Origin: Oscillospiraceae bacterium
GTDB taxonomy: Bacteria > Bacillota > Clostridia > UMGS1810
DNA: 56,066 nucleotides
Assembly (NCBI GenBank): GCA_015068975.1
Contig: SVJM01000012.1
Location: forward strand, 1 to 56,066
Direction: 5' to 3'
This document shows, piece by piece, positions 21,759 through 30,503 of this stretch; positions within the stretch are counted from its first letter, which is position 1; each line of letters begins with the position of its first letter. A program made the translations under genes and the position numbers. The notes under the pieces are model-generated. The model searched no databases, was not told the origin of the DNA, and saw only the letters and a list, made by a program, of their open reading frames with translations.

Positions 21759-23972
21759 ATGTCTACAGAGAAATTGTACGGAGAAATCGACAGTATAATA
21801 TTTAAGAATGAAGAAAACGGATACACTGTATGCGTTCTTTCCACAGACAAGGAGGATGTGACCCTGGTAGGGTATATGCCCGGAATCGGTGAAGGAGATA
21901 CTGTCTGTGTCACCGGAAACTGGACCAACCATCAGGTGTATGGTGAGCAGTTTAAGGTGGATATGTACGAAAGACAAACACCTGCTGATGAAAAGAGCAT
22001 ATTAAGGTATCTTTCTTCAGGTATAGTAAAGGGAGTAAGAGAAGCCACTGCAAAGAAGATTGTGGATATGTTTGGAAGCGAAACACTGGAAATCATCCAT
22101 CATCATCCTCTTCGCCTTGCAGATATCAAGGGGATAAGTGCAGAAAAAGCTATGAAAATCCACGAAAGCTATGTGGACAAAATGGGAGCTGCAAACCTTG
22201 TTATGTTTTTGCAGGAGTTTGGTATATCTATCAAAATGGCAGCAAAAATACACAAAAAATACGGCTCTATGGGTGTGGAAATAATAAAAAACAACCCATA
22301 TATCCTATGTGAAGAAATAGAAGGGATAGGATTTAAGACTGCAGATGAAATAGCCCTCGGATCAGGTAAGGACAGAGAAAATTCCGAGAGGTTGAAGGCA
22401 GGTACCCTCTATACCTTAAGGTATAATACCATGCTTGGTCATACATATCTTCCTATAGGCTATCTTGTGAAGAGTGCATCTCAGCTTCTCAATGTAGACG
22501 AGATAAAGATTTATCCTCAGATAGAGTTTTTTGTGAGGATCGGGACTTTTGTTGAAGAAAAGACCGATACAGAGCACAGAATATACTATTTTAGCGTGTA
22601 CAACGCAGAAAAGGAAACTGCAGAGAAGCTATCTCAGTTATGCTCGGCAGATTTCGGCTGTGATGTGGACAAGGTATATAAGGATATAGAAAAAATTGAA
22701 AAGCAAAATGATTTTACCTTTGCCCCTTTGCAAAAAGAGGCTATTCTTGATGCCTTAAGATACGGTGTGGTGGTGATTACAGGTGGACCCGGTACGGGAA
22801 AGACTACCATTGTAAATACCATTATCTCCCTTATGCAAAAAAGAAACTTAAATGTGTCACTTTGCGCACCCACAGGAAGAGCAGCCAAGAGAATGAGTCA
22901 GGTGTGCTCTATTGAGGCAAAGACAGTCCACAGACTTCTGGAAGTGGGATATAGTGAAGATGATGAAGAAAATATAAAGTTCTTTAGAAATGAAGAAAAC
23001 CCTCTTACAAGAGATGTAATTATAGTAGACGAAATGAGTATGATGGATATACATCTTATGAATTGTTTATTAAAGGCGGTTATGAAGGGCACAAGGCTTA
23101 TTATGATCGGAGACTCAAATCAGCTTCCAAGTGTAGGATGCGGAAATGTATTAAAGGATATTATATCTTCCGGCTGTGTACCTGTTGCAGTGCTTAAGGA
23201 TATTTTCCGTCAGTCAAAGGAAAGTATGATTGTAGTAAATGCACACAGGATAAACAACGGGGAGTATCCTGAGTTTAACAAAAAAGACGGGGATTTCTTC
23301 TATATGAATGAGCCTGATGCGGCTAAAGGTGCAGAGCTTATTCTTTCTTTGGTATCTGAGAGATTGCCAAAGGCATATGGGGTAGAGCCGGGAGAGATTC
23401 AGGTCTTGTCCTGTACAAAAAAAGGCCTTGCAGGAGTTGCAAACTTAAATACACTTTTACAGCAAAGGCTTAATCCTAAGTCGAAGGGTAAGAAAGAAAA
23501 GCAGACAGGAGCAATCATATTCCGCGAAGGCGACAGAGTGATGCAGACAAAGAACAACTACGATATCAAATGGACAGATATAGAAACGGGACATGGCGGA
23601 GACGGAATATTCAACGGCGATGTGGGATATATTCAGAAGATCAATTATTCCTACAATACAGTGACTATCCTCTTTGATGGAAGACTGGTGGAGTATGATT
23701 TCAAAAACCTTGACGAGCTGGATCTGGCATATGCACTTACAGTACACAAAAGTCAGGGAAGTGAATTTGATATAATGGTAATGCCGGTATATGAAGCACC
23801 TTATATGCTTACAAACAGAAATATGTTTTATACAGCGGTGACAAGGGCAAAAAAGAAGGTTATCCTTGTGGGAAGTGACCATGTAATAAAAAGAATGGTT
23901 GACAACAATACCGAAGCCAAAAGATATACGGGGCTAAAAGACAGACTTATGGAGATAAGTGAGAGATTATGA
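21759..23972 (+). CDS. recD2: ATP-dependent DNA helicase RecD2
   Basis: A 737-residue 5'-3' superfamily 1B helicase acting in DNA repair independently of RecBC. The N-terminal ~75 residues (GEIDSIIFKNEENGYTVCVL) and the helix-hairpin-helix region (~80-190) are typical of RecD2. The helicase core has Walker A GGPGTGKTT from residue ~342, VDEMSMMD (Walker B), GDSNQLPSVG, and the late LTVHKSQGSEF and TAVTRAKKKV motifs. GGAG 6 nt upstream supports ATG 21759; the ATG at 21747 overlaps that site. Its stop overlaps the ComF start by 4 bp. Confidence 0.95.
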   Translation: MSTEKLYGEIDSIIFKNEENGYTVCVLSTDKEDVTLVGYMPGIGEGDTVCVTGNWTNHQVYGEQFKVDMYERQTPADEKSILRYLSSGIVKGVREATAKKIVDMFGSETLEIIHHHPLRLADIKGISAEKAMKIHESYVDKMGAANLVMFLQEFGISIKMAAKIHKKYGSMGVEIIKNNPYILCEEIEGIGFKTADEIALGSGKDRENSERLKAGTLYTLRYNTMLGHTYLPIGYLVKSASQLLNVDEIKIYPQIEFFVRIGTFVEEKTDTEHRIYYFSVYNAEKETAEKLSQLCSADFGCDVDKVYKDIEKIEKQNDFTFAPLQKEAILDALRYGVVVITGGPGTGKTTIVNTIISLMQKRNLNVSLCAPTGRAAKRMSQVCSIEAKTVHRLLEVGYSEDDEENIKFFRNEENPLTRDVIIVDEMSMMDIHLMNCLLKAVMKGTRLIMIGDSNQLPSVGCGNVLKDIISSGCVPVAVLKDIFRQSKESMIVVNAHRINNGEYPEFNKKDGDFFYMNEPDAAKGAELILSLVSERLPKAYGVEPGEIQVLSCTKKGLAGVANLNTLLQQRLNPKSKGKKEKQTGAIIFREGDRVMQTKNNYDIKWTDIETGHGGDGIFNGDVGYIQKINYSYNTVTILFDGRLVEYDFKNLDELDLAYALTVHKSQGSEFDIMVMPVYEAPYMLTNRNMFYTAVTRAKKKVILVGSDHVIKRMVDNNTEAKRYTGLKDRLMEISERL

Positions 23973-24694
23973 TAAACATAATAGAGTATATTCTTGATAT
24001 TTTGTTCCCAAAAAGATGTATCATCTGTTCAAAGACACTTAAAGCGGGGTGTGAAATATCAATTTGCCACAATTGTCATAATGATATGCTTCTTAAGTTT
24101 CACAATCCCTCTCTTCCTGAAGGGAGATTTTTTGGTCAGTATATGTTTTGCCTTCCATATATTGACGCTATTAAGGAGTCAGTACGCTGTCTTAAGTTCA
24201 AAAACCAGTATACCCTTGCAAAGACCTTCGGATATGTAATGGCAGAGAAGCTTAAATGTGAAGATGTGGGATATATAGATTATGTGGTGCCTGTGCCCAT
24301 ATCCTATATGCGAAAAAGAGACAGAGGATACAATCAGACAGAGCTTATTACACAAGAGCTTTGCAAAATAACAGGTCTTAAAATGAATAAAGAAATAATA
24401 GAGAAGATAAAAGAAATCCCACCGTTAAGCTCTATGAACAAATCCCAAAGAGCAAAGATGGTTAAGGGGGCTTACAAAGTATCTTCTGATGTGAAGGGAA
24501 TGAGGATTCTTCTTACAGATGATATTTATACTACGGGAAGCACTGTAAATGAATGTGCAAGAGTGCTTATTAAGAATGGTGCAAAGGAAGTAAAAGTACT
24601 TACTCTGTGTACAGGTGTCACCAATGATGAGGCAAGGATTTACAGAGACGTAGTAAATGAAAATTCACCGAAAAAGTTTTTTGATTTGTTTTAG
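23969..24694 (+). CDS. ComF-family phosphoribosyltransferase-like protein
   Basis: A 241-residue protein of the ComF/GntX family. Near the N-terminus, Cys pairs (CIICSKTLKAGCEISICHNC) form the expected zinc-finger site. The C-terminal part has the phosphoribosyltransferase loop ILLTDDIYTTGSTVNECA, and RKRDRGYNQTELI is the usual middle motif. ComFC works in DNA uptake during natural transformation. The gene overlaps recD2 by 4 bp (ATGA), so the two are translationally coupled, and both handle DNA. No other competence genes are in the window. Confidence 0.88.
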   Translation: MINIIEYILDILFPKRCIICSKTLKAGCEISICHNCHNDMLLKFHNPSLPEGRFFGQYMFCLPYIDAIKESVRCLKFKNQYTLAKTFGYVMAEKLKCEDVGYIDYVVPVPISYMRKRDRGYNQTELITQELCKITGLKMNKEIIEKIKEIPPLSSMNKSQRAKMVKGAYKVSSDVKGMRILLTDDIYTTGSTVNECARVLIKNGAKEVKVLTLCTGVTNDEARIYRDVVNENSPKKFFDLF

Positions 24695-24705
24695 ATAACA
24701 AATCA

Positions 24706-24734
24706 TTGATTTTTATTCAGCTTTGATGTATAAT
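24706..24734 (+). promoter_or_regulatory. Predicted promoter of coaX
   Basis: TTGATT (24706-24711), 17-bp spacer, TATAAT (24729-24734), 32 bp before coaX. Confidence 0.75.
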
Positions 24735-24765
24735 AAAGTGTTAAATTTTCTTAAGGGGTGATTAT

Positions 24766-25545
24766 ATGCTTCTTGCAGTGGATGTGGGAAATACACATAT
24801 TACACTTGGGGTATATGAAGGAGACAATCTTATTGCAAACTGGAGAATAGCCACAGACAGACAGAAGTCTGCCGATGAGATAGGTATCCTTCTTTTCAAT
24901 CTTTTTAATATAAATAATATCGACCCAAAAAATATAAAGGATGTTATCATATCTTCGGTTGTGCCTACGATTATGTATTCTCTTACCCATGCAGTAAGGA
25001 AATATTTTAATATGGATGCGATTGTTGTTGATGCTTCCACAGTGAAGTCTAAGCTCAAAATCAATTATGACAACCCTAAGGAAGTAGGTGCTGACAGAAT
25101 TGTCAATGCTATCGGTGCGATAGAGTACTATCCTACACCTTTGGCGATTGTGGATTTTGGCACAGCTACCACTTTTTGTGTAGTAAATGAAAATAATGAA
25201 TACCTTGGCGGAAATATCCTTCCGGGTATCAAGATATCTATGGCAGCCCTTTTTGAAAAAACTGCCAAGCTTCCCAGAGTGGAAATACAGAAGCCCAAAT
25301 CTGTCATCGGTACAAACACCATAGACAGTATGCAGGCAGGTGTGTATTACGGTTATGTTGGAAGTGTGGAATATATGATTGCAAAGATCAAAGAGCATCT
25401 TAAAAGAGATGATGTTACCGTAGTAGCAACAGGGGGGCTTGCAAGACTTATTTCCAACGATGCAAAGGGCATAAATCATATCGATTCAATGCTTACCCTT
25501 AAGGGACTTAATGTAATTTACAAAACTATAAAAGAAGGAAACTGA
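24766..25545 (+). CDS. coaX: Type III pantothenate kinase
   Basis: Phosphorylates pantothenate, the first step of coenzyme A synthesis. The 259-residue length is normal. Motifs: DVGNTHITLG (ATP phosphate loop) at residues ~5-14, VGADRIVNAIGA, and DFGTATTFCVV, plus the GGNILPGI segment, all characteristic of CoaX and absent from CoaA. AAGGGGTG precedes ATG 24766. The next gene starts 1 bp after its stop. Confidence 0.95.
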   Translation: MLLAVDVGNTHITLGVYEGDNLIANWRIATDRQKSADEIGILLFNLFNINNIDPKNIKDVIISSVVPTIMYSLTHAVRKYFNMDAIVVDASTVKSKLKINYDNPKEVGADRIVNAIGAIEYYPTPLAIVDFGTATTFCVVNENNEYLGGNILPGIKISMAALFEKTAKLPRVEIQKPKSVIGTNTIDSMQAGVYYGYVGSVEYMIAKIKEHLKRDDVTVVATGGLARLISNDAKGINHIDSMLTLKGLNVIYKTIKEGN

Positions 25546-25546
25546 A

Positions 25547-26038
25547 ATGTTTAGTGAAATAAATGAATGGCAGGGTAAATGGAGCAGAATCCTGTTTGAA
25601 TTTTTTATATTTATGTTTATATACACTTTTGGCTCTGCAGGAGCAACAACTCTCCTTACAGATGCCAATGGTAATGTAAGATACGGTCTTTTGATAGATG
25701 TTGTATGTATTATATATTTTGCACTGGCGCTGTGGCTTTTTGTAAGATACAGATTTACAAAATTCCGCTACTCTATAGAAGGAGAAATGTTTAAGGTATA
25801 TAAGGTCATAGGCAAAAGTCAGCGACTTCTTCTGAATGTGGAGAAAGACTGTATTCACAAGATAGAGCTTTTTGAGTCAAAGGATACTCTTAAGGAGTAC
25901 GGACCTTTGATGAATTATTGTGTGATAGATAAAGTGAGCAAAAAATATGTCTGTGCACTTGAGTATGAGGGCAAGAAATACAGATTTGTATTTCAGCCTA
26001 CAGATAATCTTCTTAAGCTGATTACAGATGAAGCTTAA
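25547..26038 (+). CDS. Uncharacterised membrane protein
   Basis: A 163-residue protein, not recognised. Two hydrophobic segments (about residues 15-37 and 50-68) are followed by a soluble ~95-residue region rich in beta-type pattern (YSIEGEMFKVYKVIGK, then KIELFESKD and KYRFVFQPTDNLL). The layout of two helices then a beta domain resembles small bacterial PH-like membrane proteins, but I see no diagnostic motif. It starts 1 bp after coaX with GGAAACTGAA before ATG, so it is in the coaX transcript. Confidence 0.55.
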   Translation: MFSEINEWQGKWSRILFEFFIFMFIYTFGSAGATTLLTDANGNVRYGLLIDVVCIIYFALALWLFVRYRFTKFRYSIEGEMFKVYKVIGKSQRLLLNVEKDCIHKIELFESKDTLKEYGPLMNYCVIDKVSKKYVCALEYEGKKYRFVFQPTDNLLKLITDEA

Positions 26039-26068
26039 AAAGGAGAAATACAGAGGAGATTTGTTGAT

Positions 26069-27472
26069 ATGAAACACTTTTTTATATCCGACAACTTAAA
26101 GAAACAAAAAAAGAACAGCACTATATCCTTTCATCGTCCGGGCTACAGAGGATTCAAGGGTATGATACCTGAAGAATTCTTTGAGATGGATGTACCTTCA
26201 TCATCTCATTTTGATCCTATGACTTATATACGTATGAGTCAGTCAAAGGTATCAGGTCTTTATCGTTCTCCCAGAAGCTTTTATCTTACAAATGGTGCCA
26301 CATCAGGGATATATGCCATGATAAGCCTTTGTACAAAGCCGGGGGATACAATCATTGTAGACAGACACTGCCACAGATCTGTTATAGATGCAATTATTCT
26401 TATGGGACTTGTGCCTGTATTTCTTGATCCTGTGTATATGCACAGATTTGGTTTTTCCGGCGGACATTCCAAGGAAACCCTCCAAAAGGTCATAGAAGAA
26501 AATCCAAAGGCGAAGGCAGTCCTTATCACATCGCCTACATATTATGGCGTTGTATCAGATATCAAGGAGCTTGCAGCGATAACTCACGAAGCGGGGATGT
26601 ATTTTCTTGTAGACGAAGCATGTGGTGCACATTTTCAGTTTTCGTCACATCTTCCTGCACCATCCATTCAGCTTGGTGCGGATTTCAGTGTGCAGAGTAT
26701 ATATAAGACTCTTGGTGCAATCAGCGGAAGCGGAATACTTCACGTTAATACCAATGACTTTTTGTCAGAGGATATAGAGGACAAAATTTCTCTCTTTACC
26801 ACATCTGATTTCAGCGTACAGAGTGTTGCTATAACTGAAATGGCAATATATAATGCTTCAAAAAAAAGTCAGAAGTACAAAGCTCTTACAAAAGAAATCA
26901 GAAGAGCAAGGAATTGTATAAATACAAATACCAATGCATACTGGCTTGACAGTGAAATGATAAACACCTGTGAAATCTGCGATATGGATATCACACGTGC
27001 TGTTATAAACTTCTCATTTGAGTCATTTTCCGGATATGAAGCGGCAGATATGCTCTTTAAAAACAGCTCCATAGAAGTGGAGTTTGCAGATGAGCTGAAT
27101 ATTATCTGTGTGTTTACACCATATACCGAAATAAAGGAAATCAGACGTTTTGTAAAAGAGCTTTTAAAGATCACATCAAGAAAGACAACAAAAGAAGATG
27201 TGTCCAAGAATATCACACACAATGTGGACCATGATTTCTCTATGACACCTCAGCTTGCATTCTTTTCTGATTTTGAGTCAGTGACAATGGAAAATGCAAT
27301 AGGAAGAGTATCAAAAAATATCATCTTCAAAGCACCTCAGGGTGTTGCAGTTATAATTCCGGGCGAAGTGATTACAGCTTTGCACATTAAGATGATAAAT
27401 GATGTATTGTCTGACGGTGGCAGAATAGAAGGTCTTAAGGAAGGCAAAAAAATTGACGTGGTTAAAGAATAA
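26069..27472 (+). CDS. Orn/Lys/Arg decarboxylase-family PLP enzyme
   Basis: A 467-residue fold-type I PLP enzyme of the bacterial ornithine/lysine/arginine decarboxylase group, of the shorter type often found beside holB and tmk in Firmicutes. Seen are FHRPGYRGFKG at the start, NGATSGIYAMI, DRHCHRSV, DEACGAHFQF, and the PLP-lysine region SIYKTLGAISGSG with Lys213. The residue before the lysine is Tyr, where His (SxHKTL) is usual. The C-terminal ~100 residues, with FKAPQGVAVIIPGE, form the small domain. It is followed by holB after 74 bp. The substrate (arginine, lysine or another amino acid) is not predictable from this. Confidence 0.85.
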   Translation: MKHFFISDNLKKQKKNSTISFHRPGYRGFKGMIPEEFFEMDVPSSSHFDPMTYIRMSQSKVSGLYRSPRSFYLTNGATSGIYAMISLCTKPGDTIIVDRHCHRSVIDAIILMGLVPVFLDPVYMHRFGFSGGHSKETLQKVIEENPKAKAVLITSPTYYGVVSDIKELAAITHEAGMYFLVDEACGAHFQFSSHLPAPSIQLGADFSVQSIYKTLGAISGSGILHVNTNDFLSEDIEDKISLFTTSDFSVQSVAITEMAIYNASKKSQKYKALTKEIRRARNCINTNTNAYWLDSEMINTCEICDMDITRAVINFSFESFSGYEAADMLFKNSSIEVEFADELNIICVFTPYTEIKEIRRFVKELLKITSRKTTKEDVSKNITHNVDHDFSMTPQLAFFSDFESVTMENAIGRVSKNIIFKAPQGVAVIIPGEVITALHIKMINDVLSDGGRIEGLKEGKKIDVVKE

Positions 27473-27495
27473 TAAATGCCAATTTGTGGCTGTAC

Positions 27496-27524
27496 TTGAT
27501 TTTATTCAGATTATAATGTAAAAT
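27496..27524 (+). promoter_or_regulatory. Predicted promoter of holB
   Basis: TTGATT (27496-27501), 17-bp spacer, TAAAAT (27519-27524), 22 bp before holB. A closer TATAAT sits inside the spacer. Confidence 0.55.
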
Positions 27525-27546
27525 AAGTTCTTGTGAGGAAAAAATT

Positions 27547-28512
27547 TTGAAAGAATATATCTGTCCTGTTGGTCAGGATAAACTTAAAAGTTTTTTTGAA
27601 AATATAATAAAATCAGATCATCTTGGTCATGCATATATCTTTGAAGGTGCCAAGGGTATCGGCAAGAAGACCATGGCAGAGTATTTTTCTCTTGTTGTTA
27701 TGTGCGATAGTCATACTCCATGTCTTAAGTGCAACAAATGTATGTGCACCCTATCCCGTACCAATCCTGATATTGTATATGTGGATAAGGGGGATAAGGC
27801 TACTATAAATGTGGATAAGGTAAGGGAGGTTATAAAGGAGATTTATATACGACCCAAGCTTTGCCACAGGAGGATTTTTATTATTGACGAAGCCCATCTT
27901 ATGAACGATGCAAGTCAGAATGCACTTCTTAAGGTAATAGAAAATCCACCTGAGTATGCTATCTTTGTGCTTCTTACAGAGAATAAGAATATGCTTCTTA
28001 ATACGGTCAGATCCCGTAGTATGATTATAAAGATTCCACCTCTTTCAAATGAGGAGATTCTTAAGCTGTCTGACAAAAAAAGTCAGATAGGAGTTATGTA
28101 TGCAAAGGGAAATCCGGGCAAATACCTGGAACTTCTTGATGATGAAGAGTTCTCTCAGATAAGGGAAGAATTCTTCGTAGAATTTACAAAGCTTTTTTCA
28201 AAGGATGAATACAGTATTTATAGTATTCTTGATTTCTTTCTTAAGTATGAAGAAAGAAAAGAAAGTCTGTTTCAGTTTCTCATTTCATTCTTTGAAGATC
28301 TTATGATAAAAAAGAACAATATTAACCTGCCCTTTACCAACGAAGACAAAAAGTCTCTTATAGAAAAGATAAGTGCAGGTATTACAAATAAGACAAGCGT
28401 AAACCTTCTCTCTGTGGTGCTTGATGCAGACAGAGAAGCAGCCAAATATACATCGTTTAGCATTTCGATGCAGGCTATGCTTGTGAGATTGTGGGAGGAA
28501 ATTCATGATTGA
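27547..28512 (+). CDS. holB: DNA polymerase III subunit delta'
   Basis: Part of the clamp loader of the replicase; 321 residues. It shows GAKGIGKKT (Walker-like loop), a zinc-binding stretch CDSHTPCLKCNKCMC, IFIIDEAHLMNDASQNALLK (the delta' version of the Walker B and following helix), and RSRSMIIKIPPL. These features place it with HolB rather than DnaX. It starts with TTG, 8 nt after GAGG. The ricT gene overlaps its end by 8 bp, which is the usual gene order in Firmicutes. Confidence 0.92.
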   Translation: MKEYICPVGQDKLKSFFENIIKSDHLGHAYIFEGAKGIGKKTMAEYFSLVVMCDSHTPCLKCNKCMCTLSRTNPDIVYVDKGDKATINVDKVREVIKEIYIRPKLCHRRIFIIDEAHLMNDASQNALLKVIENPPEYAIFVLLTENKNMLLNTVRSRSMIIKIPPLSNEEILKLSDKKSQIGVMYAKGNPGKYLELLDDEEFSQIREEFFVEFTKLFSKDEYSIYSILDFFLKYEERKESLFQFLISFFEDLMIKKNNINLPFTNEDKKSLIEKISAGITNKTSVNLLSVVLDADREAAKYTSFSISMQAMLVRLWEEIHD

Positions 28513-29371
28513 TGTAGTAGGAGTAAGATTTAAAAGTGTAGGCAAAATATATTACTTCGACGGTTGCAGACTTGATATAAAAAAGGGAGATAATGTTGTC
28601 GTAGAAACATCCAGAGGTGTTGAATACGGTCACGTGGTTATCCCTAAAAAGTCTGTGTCTGACGATGAGATAGTTTCACCATTAAAGAAAGTAATCAGAG
28701 TTGCCACCAAAGAGGATGACAAAACTCTTGAGGAAAACAAGCTGAAAGAAAAAGAGGCTTTTTCTGTCTGTGTAGAAAAAATACAGGCACATGAATTGGA
28801 AATGAAGCTTATTGACGTAGAATACACATTTGATCACAACAGAATCCTCTTTTATTTTACAGCAGAGGGAAGAGTAGACTTCAGAGAGCTTGTAAGAGAT
28901 CTTGCAAGTGTGTTTAAGACAAGAATAGAGTTAAGACAGATTGGTGTAAGAGACGAAGCAAAGATGCTTGGCGGTATCGGTATCTGCGGAAGACCTCTGT
29001 GCTGTAATTCATACCTTGGAGAATTTGCTCCCGTATCTATCAAGATGGCTAAGGAGCAGAGCTTGTCACTTAATCCAACCAAAATATCCGGCACCTGTGG
29101 CAGACTTATGTGTTGTCTTAAGAACGAACAGGCAGCATATGAAGGACTGCTTAAGAAAACTCCCAATGTGGGTGCAATTGTAGAAACACCTGACGGAAAG
29201 GGTACTGTTACTTCTGTGGCTCTTCTTAAGGGATATGTGACAGTTTCAAGAGAAGTAAATGGGGAATCCTATGTGGATGAGTACTCTGTAGAAGATGTAA
29301 AAATCCTCAAAAATGCTTATGTAAAAGAGGATAAAGAAACTTTGGCAGAGCTTAAAGGCTTAGAGGATTAA
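28505..29371 (+). CDS. ricT: RicT (YaaT) family protein, PSP1 domain
   Basis: A 288-residue PSP1-domain protein (stage 0 sporulation protein YaaT). RicT works with RicA and RicF in an iron-sulfur complex that modulates RNase Y and developmental processes. Conserved Cys pairs are visible in GIGICGRPLCCNSYLGEF and in TCGRLMCCLKNEQAAY. It overlaps holB by 8 bp. GGGAGG precedes ATG 28505. Confidence 0.93.
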   Translation: MIDVVGVRFKSVGKIYYFDGCRLDIKKGDNVVVETSRGVEYGHVVIPKKSVSDDEIVSPLKKVIRVATKEDDKTLEENKLKEKEAFSVCVEKIQAHELEMKLIDVEYTFDHNRILFYFTAEGRVDFRELVRDLASVFKTRIELRQIGVRDEAKMLGGIGICGRPLCCNSYLGEFAPVSIKMAKEQSLSLNPTKISGTCGRLMCCLKNEQAAYEGLLKKTPNVGAIVETPDGKGTVTSVALLKGYVTVSREVNGESYVDEYSVEDVKILKNAYVKEDKETLAELKGLED

Positions 29372-29390
29372 AATCTTTTTATAAAAAACC

Positions 29391-29418
29391 TTGATTTTTT
29401 CAGAAAAGATGTTATAAT
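29391..29418 (+). promoter_or_regulatory. Predicted promoter of the ferredoxin gene
   Basis: TTGATT (29391-29396), 16-bp spacer, TATAAT (29413-29418), 58 bp before the ferredoxin start. Confidence 0.7.
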
Positions 29419-29476
29419 GTAAGAAACATATGACATAGTCATAAATAAATAAAAATTTTTCCGGGAGGTGTAATAA

Positions 29477-29647
29477 ATGGCTTATATTATCACAGACGAT
29501 TGCATCATGTGTGGTGCTTGTGCAGGAGAATGTCCTGTAAACGCTATTGCTGAAGGCGATGCAAAATATGTTATTGATGCTGACGCATGTATCGAATGCG
29601 GCGCTTGTGCAGGTGTTTGTCCTGTAGATGCTCCTAAGGCTGAATAA
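29477..29647 (+). CDS. 2[4Fe-4S] ferredoxin
   Basis: A 56-residue clostridial-type ferredoxin carrying low-potential electrons in fermentation. Two CxxCxxCxxxCP motifs are visible (CIMCGACAGECP and CIECGACAGVCP), each binding a [4Fe-4S] cluster, separated by the typical ~26 residues. GGGAGG lies 8-13 nt before ATG 29477. It has its own promoter and a terminator, so it is monocistronic. It may feed the NrdG radical enzyme or hydrogenase-type partners encoded elsewhere. Confidence 0.96.
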   Translation: MAYIITDDCIMCGACAGECPVNAIAEGDAKYVIDADACIECGACAGVCPVDAPKAE

Positions 29648-29663
29648 TTATTGAATTTAAAGA

Positions 29664-29698
29664 AAAGGGACTGTTTTTATACAGTCCTTTTTTTCTTT
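29664..29698 (+). terminator. Intrinsic terminator after the ferredoxin gene
   Basis: AAAGGGACTGT pairs with ACAGTCCTTT (one bulged G) around TTTTAT, followed by a T-rich run. Confidence 0.8.
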
Positions 29699-29708
29699 CA
29701 AAAAACCA

Positions 29709-29737
29709 TTGAAAATAAATCTAAACTATAGTAAAAT
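29709..29737 (+). promoter_or_regulatory. Predicted promoter of the methyltransferase-rsmI-polC unit
   Basis: TTGAAA (29709-29714), 17-bp spacer, TAAAAT (29732-29737). A transcript start near 29744 makes the ATG at 29778 the likely first codon of the next gene. Confidence 0.65.
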
Positions 29738-29777
29738 ATAAAGTGAAAATTTGTTTTCAATAAGGTTGTATAAAATT

Positions 29778-30503
29778 ATGGAAAGAATTGACGATTTAGC
29801 GATAAATAATCTTAAGATTATACAGAATACCGATTGGTTTTGTTATGGGACAGATGCGGTGCTGCTATCTAATTTTGCTCACATAATTCCGGGGGAGACC
29901 GCTGTGGACTTTTGCTCGGGAAACGGTATCATACCAATTCTTTTAAGTGCAAAAAGCAAAGCAAAAAAGATAATCGGTGTAGAAATCCAACCGGAATGTG
30001 TATCATTGGCAAAAAGGAGTATTGAGCTTAATAATCTTTCTGACAAAGTGGAATTTGTATGTGCTGATATAAAAAATATAACAGAAGTTTTCTCTGCAGA
30101 GAGTGTGGCATCTGTTACCTGCAATCCACCCTATATGAATGGCGAATGGGGATTTATAAGTCCTACTGATATAAAGGCTGTTGCCCGCCACGAGATACTT
30201 ATGAATCTTGATGATCTTATGAAAGCCTCGTCATATATCCTCAAATTCGGTGGATATTTCAATATGGTCCACCGTGCAGAAAGACTTTGTGACATATTCT
30301 GTGCTATGAGAAAATATAACATCGAACCAAAAAGAGTGCTGTTTGTTCATTCAAAGGTGGATAAGGCACCAAAGCTTGTGCTTATAGAAGGAATGAAGGG
30401 TGCCAAGCCTTCTATGAAGATTATGGATCCTCTCTGCATCTACGATGATGAGGGTAACTTCAGTGAGCAGTATAATGACTTTGTGAAAGGTAAGGAGAAA
30501 TAA
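29778..30503 (+). CDS. tRNA1(Val) (adenine-37 N6)-methyltransferase-like protein
   Basis: A 241-residue SAM-dependent methyltransferase of the TrmN6/YfiC type. VDFCSGNGIIPILL is the SAM-binding motif and TCNPPYMN (NPPY at residue ~116) is the catalytic motif of adenine/glutamine N-methylases. The N-terminus MERIDDLAINNLKIIQNTDW is the usual one for this family, so I choose ATG 29778 over an upstream in-frame TTG (29751). A weak AAGG precedes it. Its stop overlaps the rsmI start by 1 bp, a pairing often seen in Clostridia. Confidence 0.88.
   Translation: MERIDDLAINNLKIIQNTDWFCYGTDAVLLSNFAHIIPGETAVDFCSGNGIIPILLSAKSKAKKIIGVEIQPECVSLAKRSIELNNLSDKVEFVCADIKNITEVFSAESVASVTCNPPYMNGEWGFISPTDIKAVARHEILMNLDDLMKASSYILKFGGYFNMVHRAERLCDIFCAMRKYNIEPKRVLFVHSKVDKAPKLVLIEGMKGAKPSMKIMDPLCIYDDEGNFSEQYNDFVKGKEK

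Noticed and set aside
24751-25479. 242-codon minus-strand ORF opposite coaX
   Set aside because: coaX is unmistakable on the plus strand; the antisense frame is His/Cys/Tyr-rich and unlike any protein.
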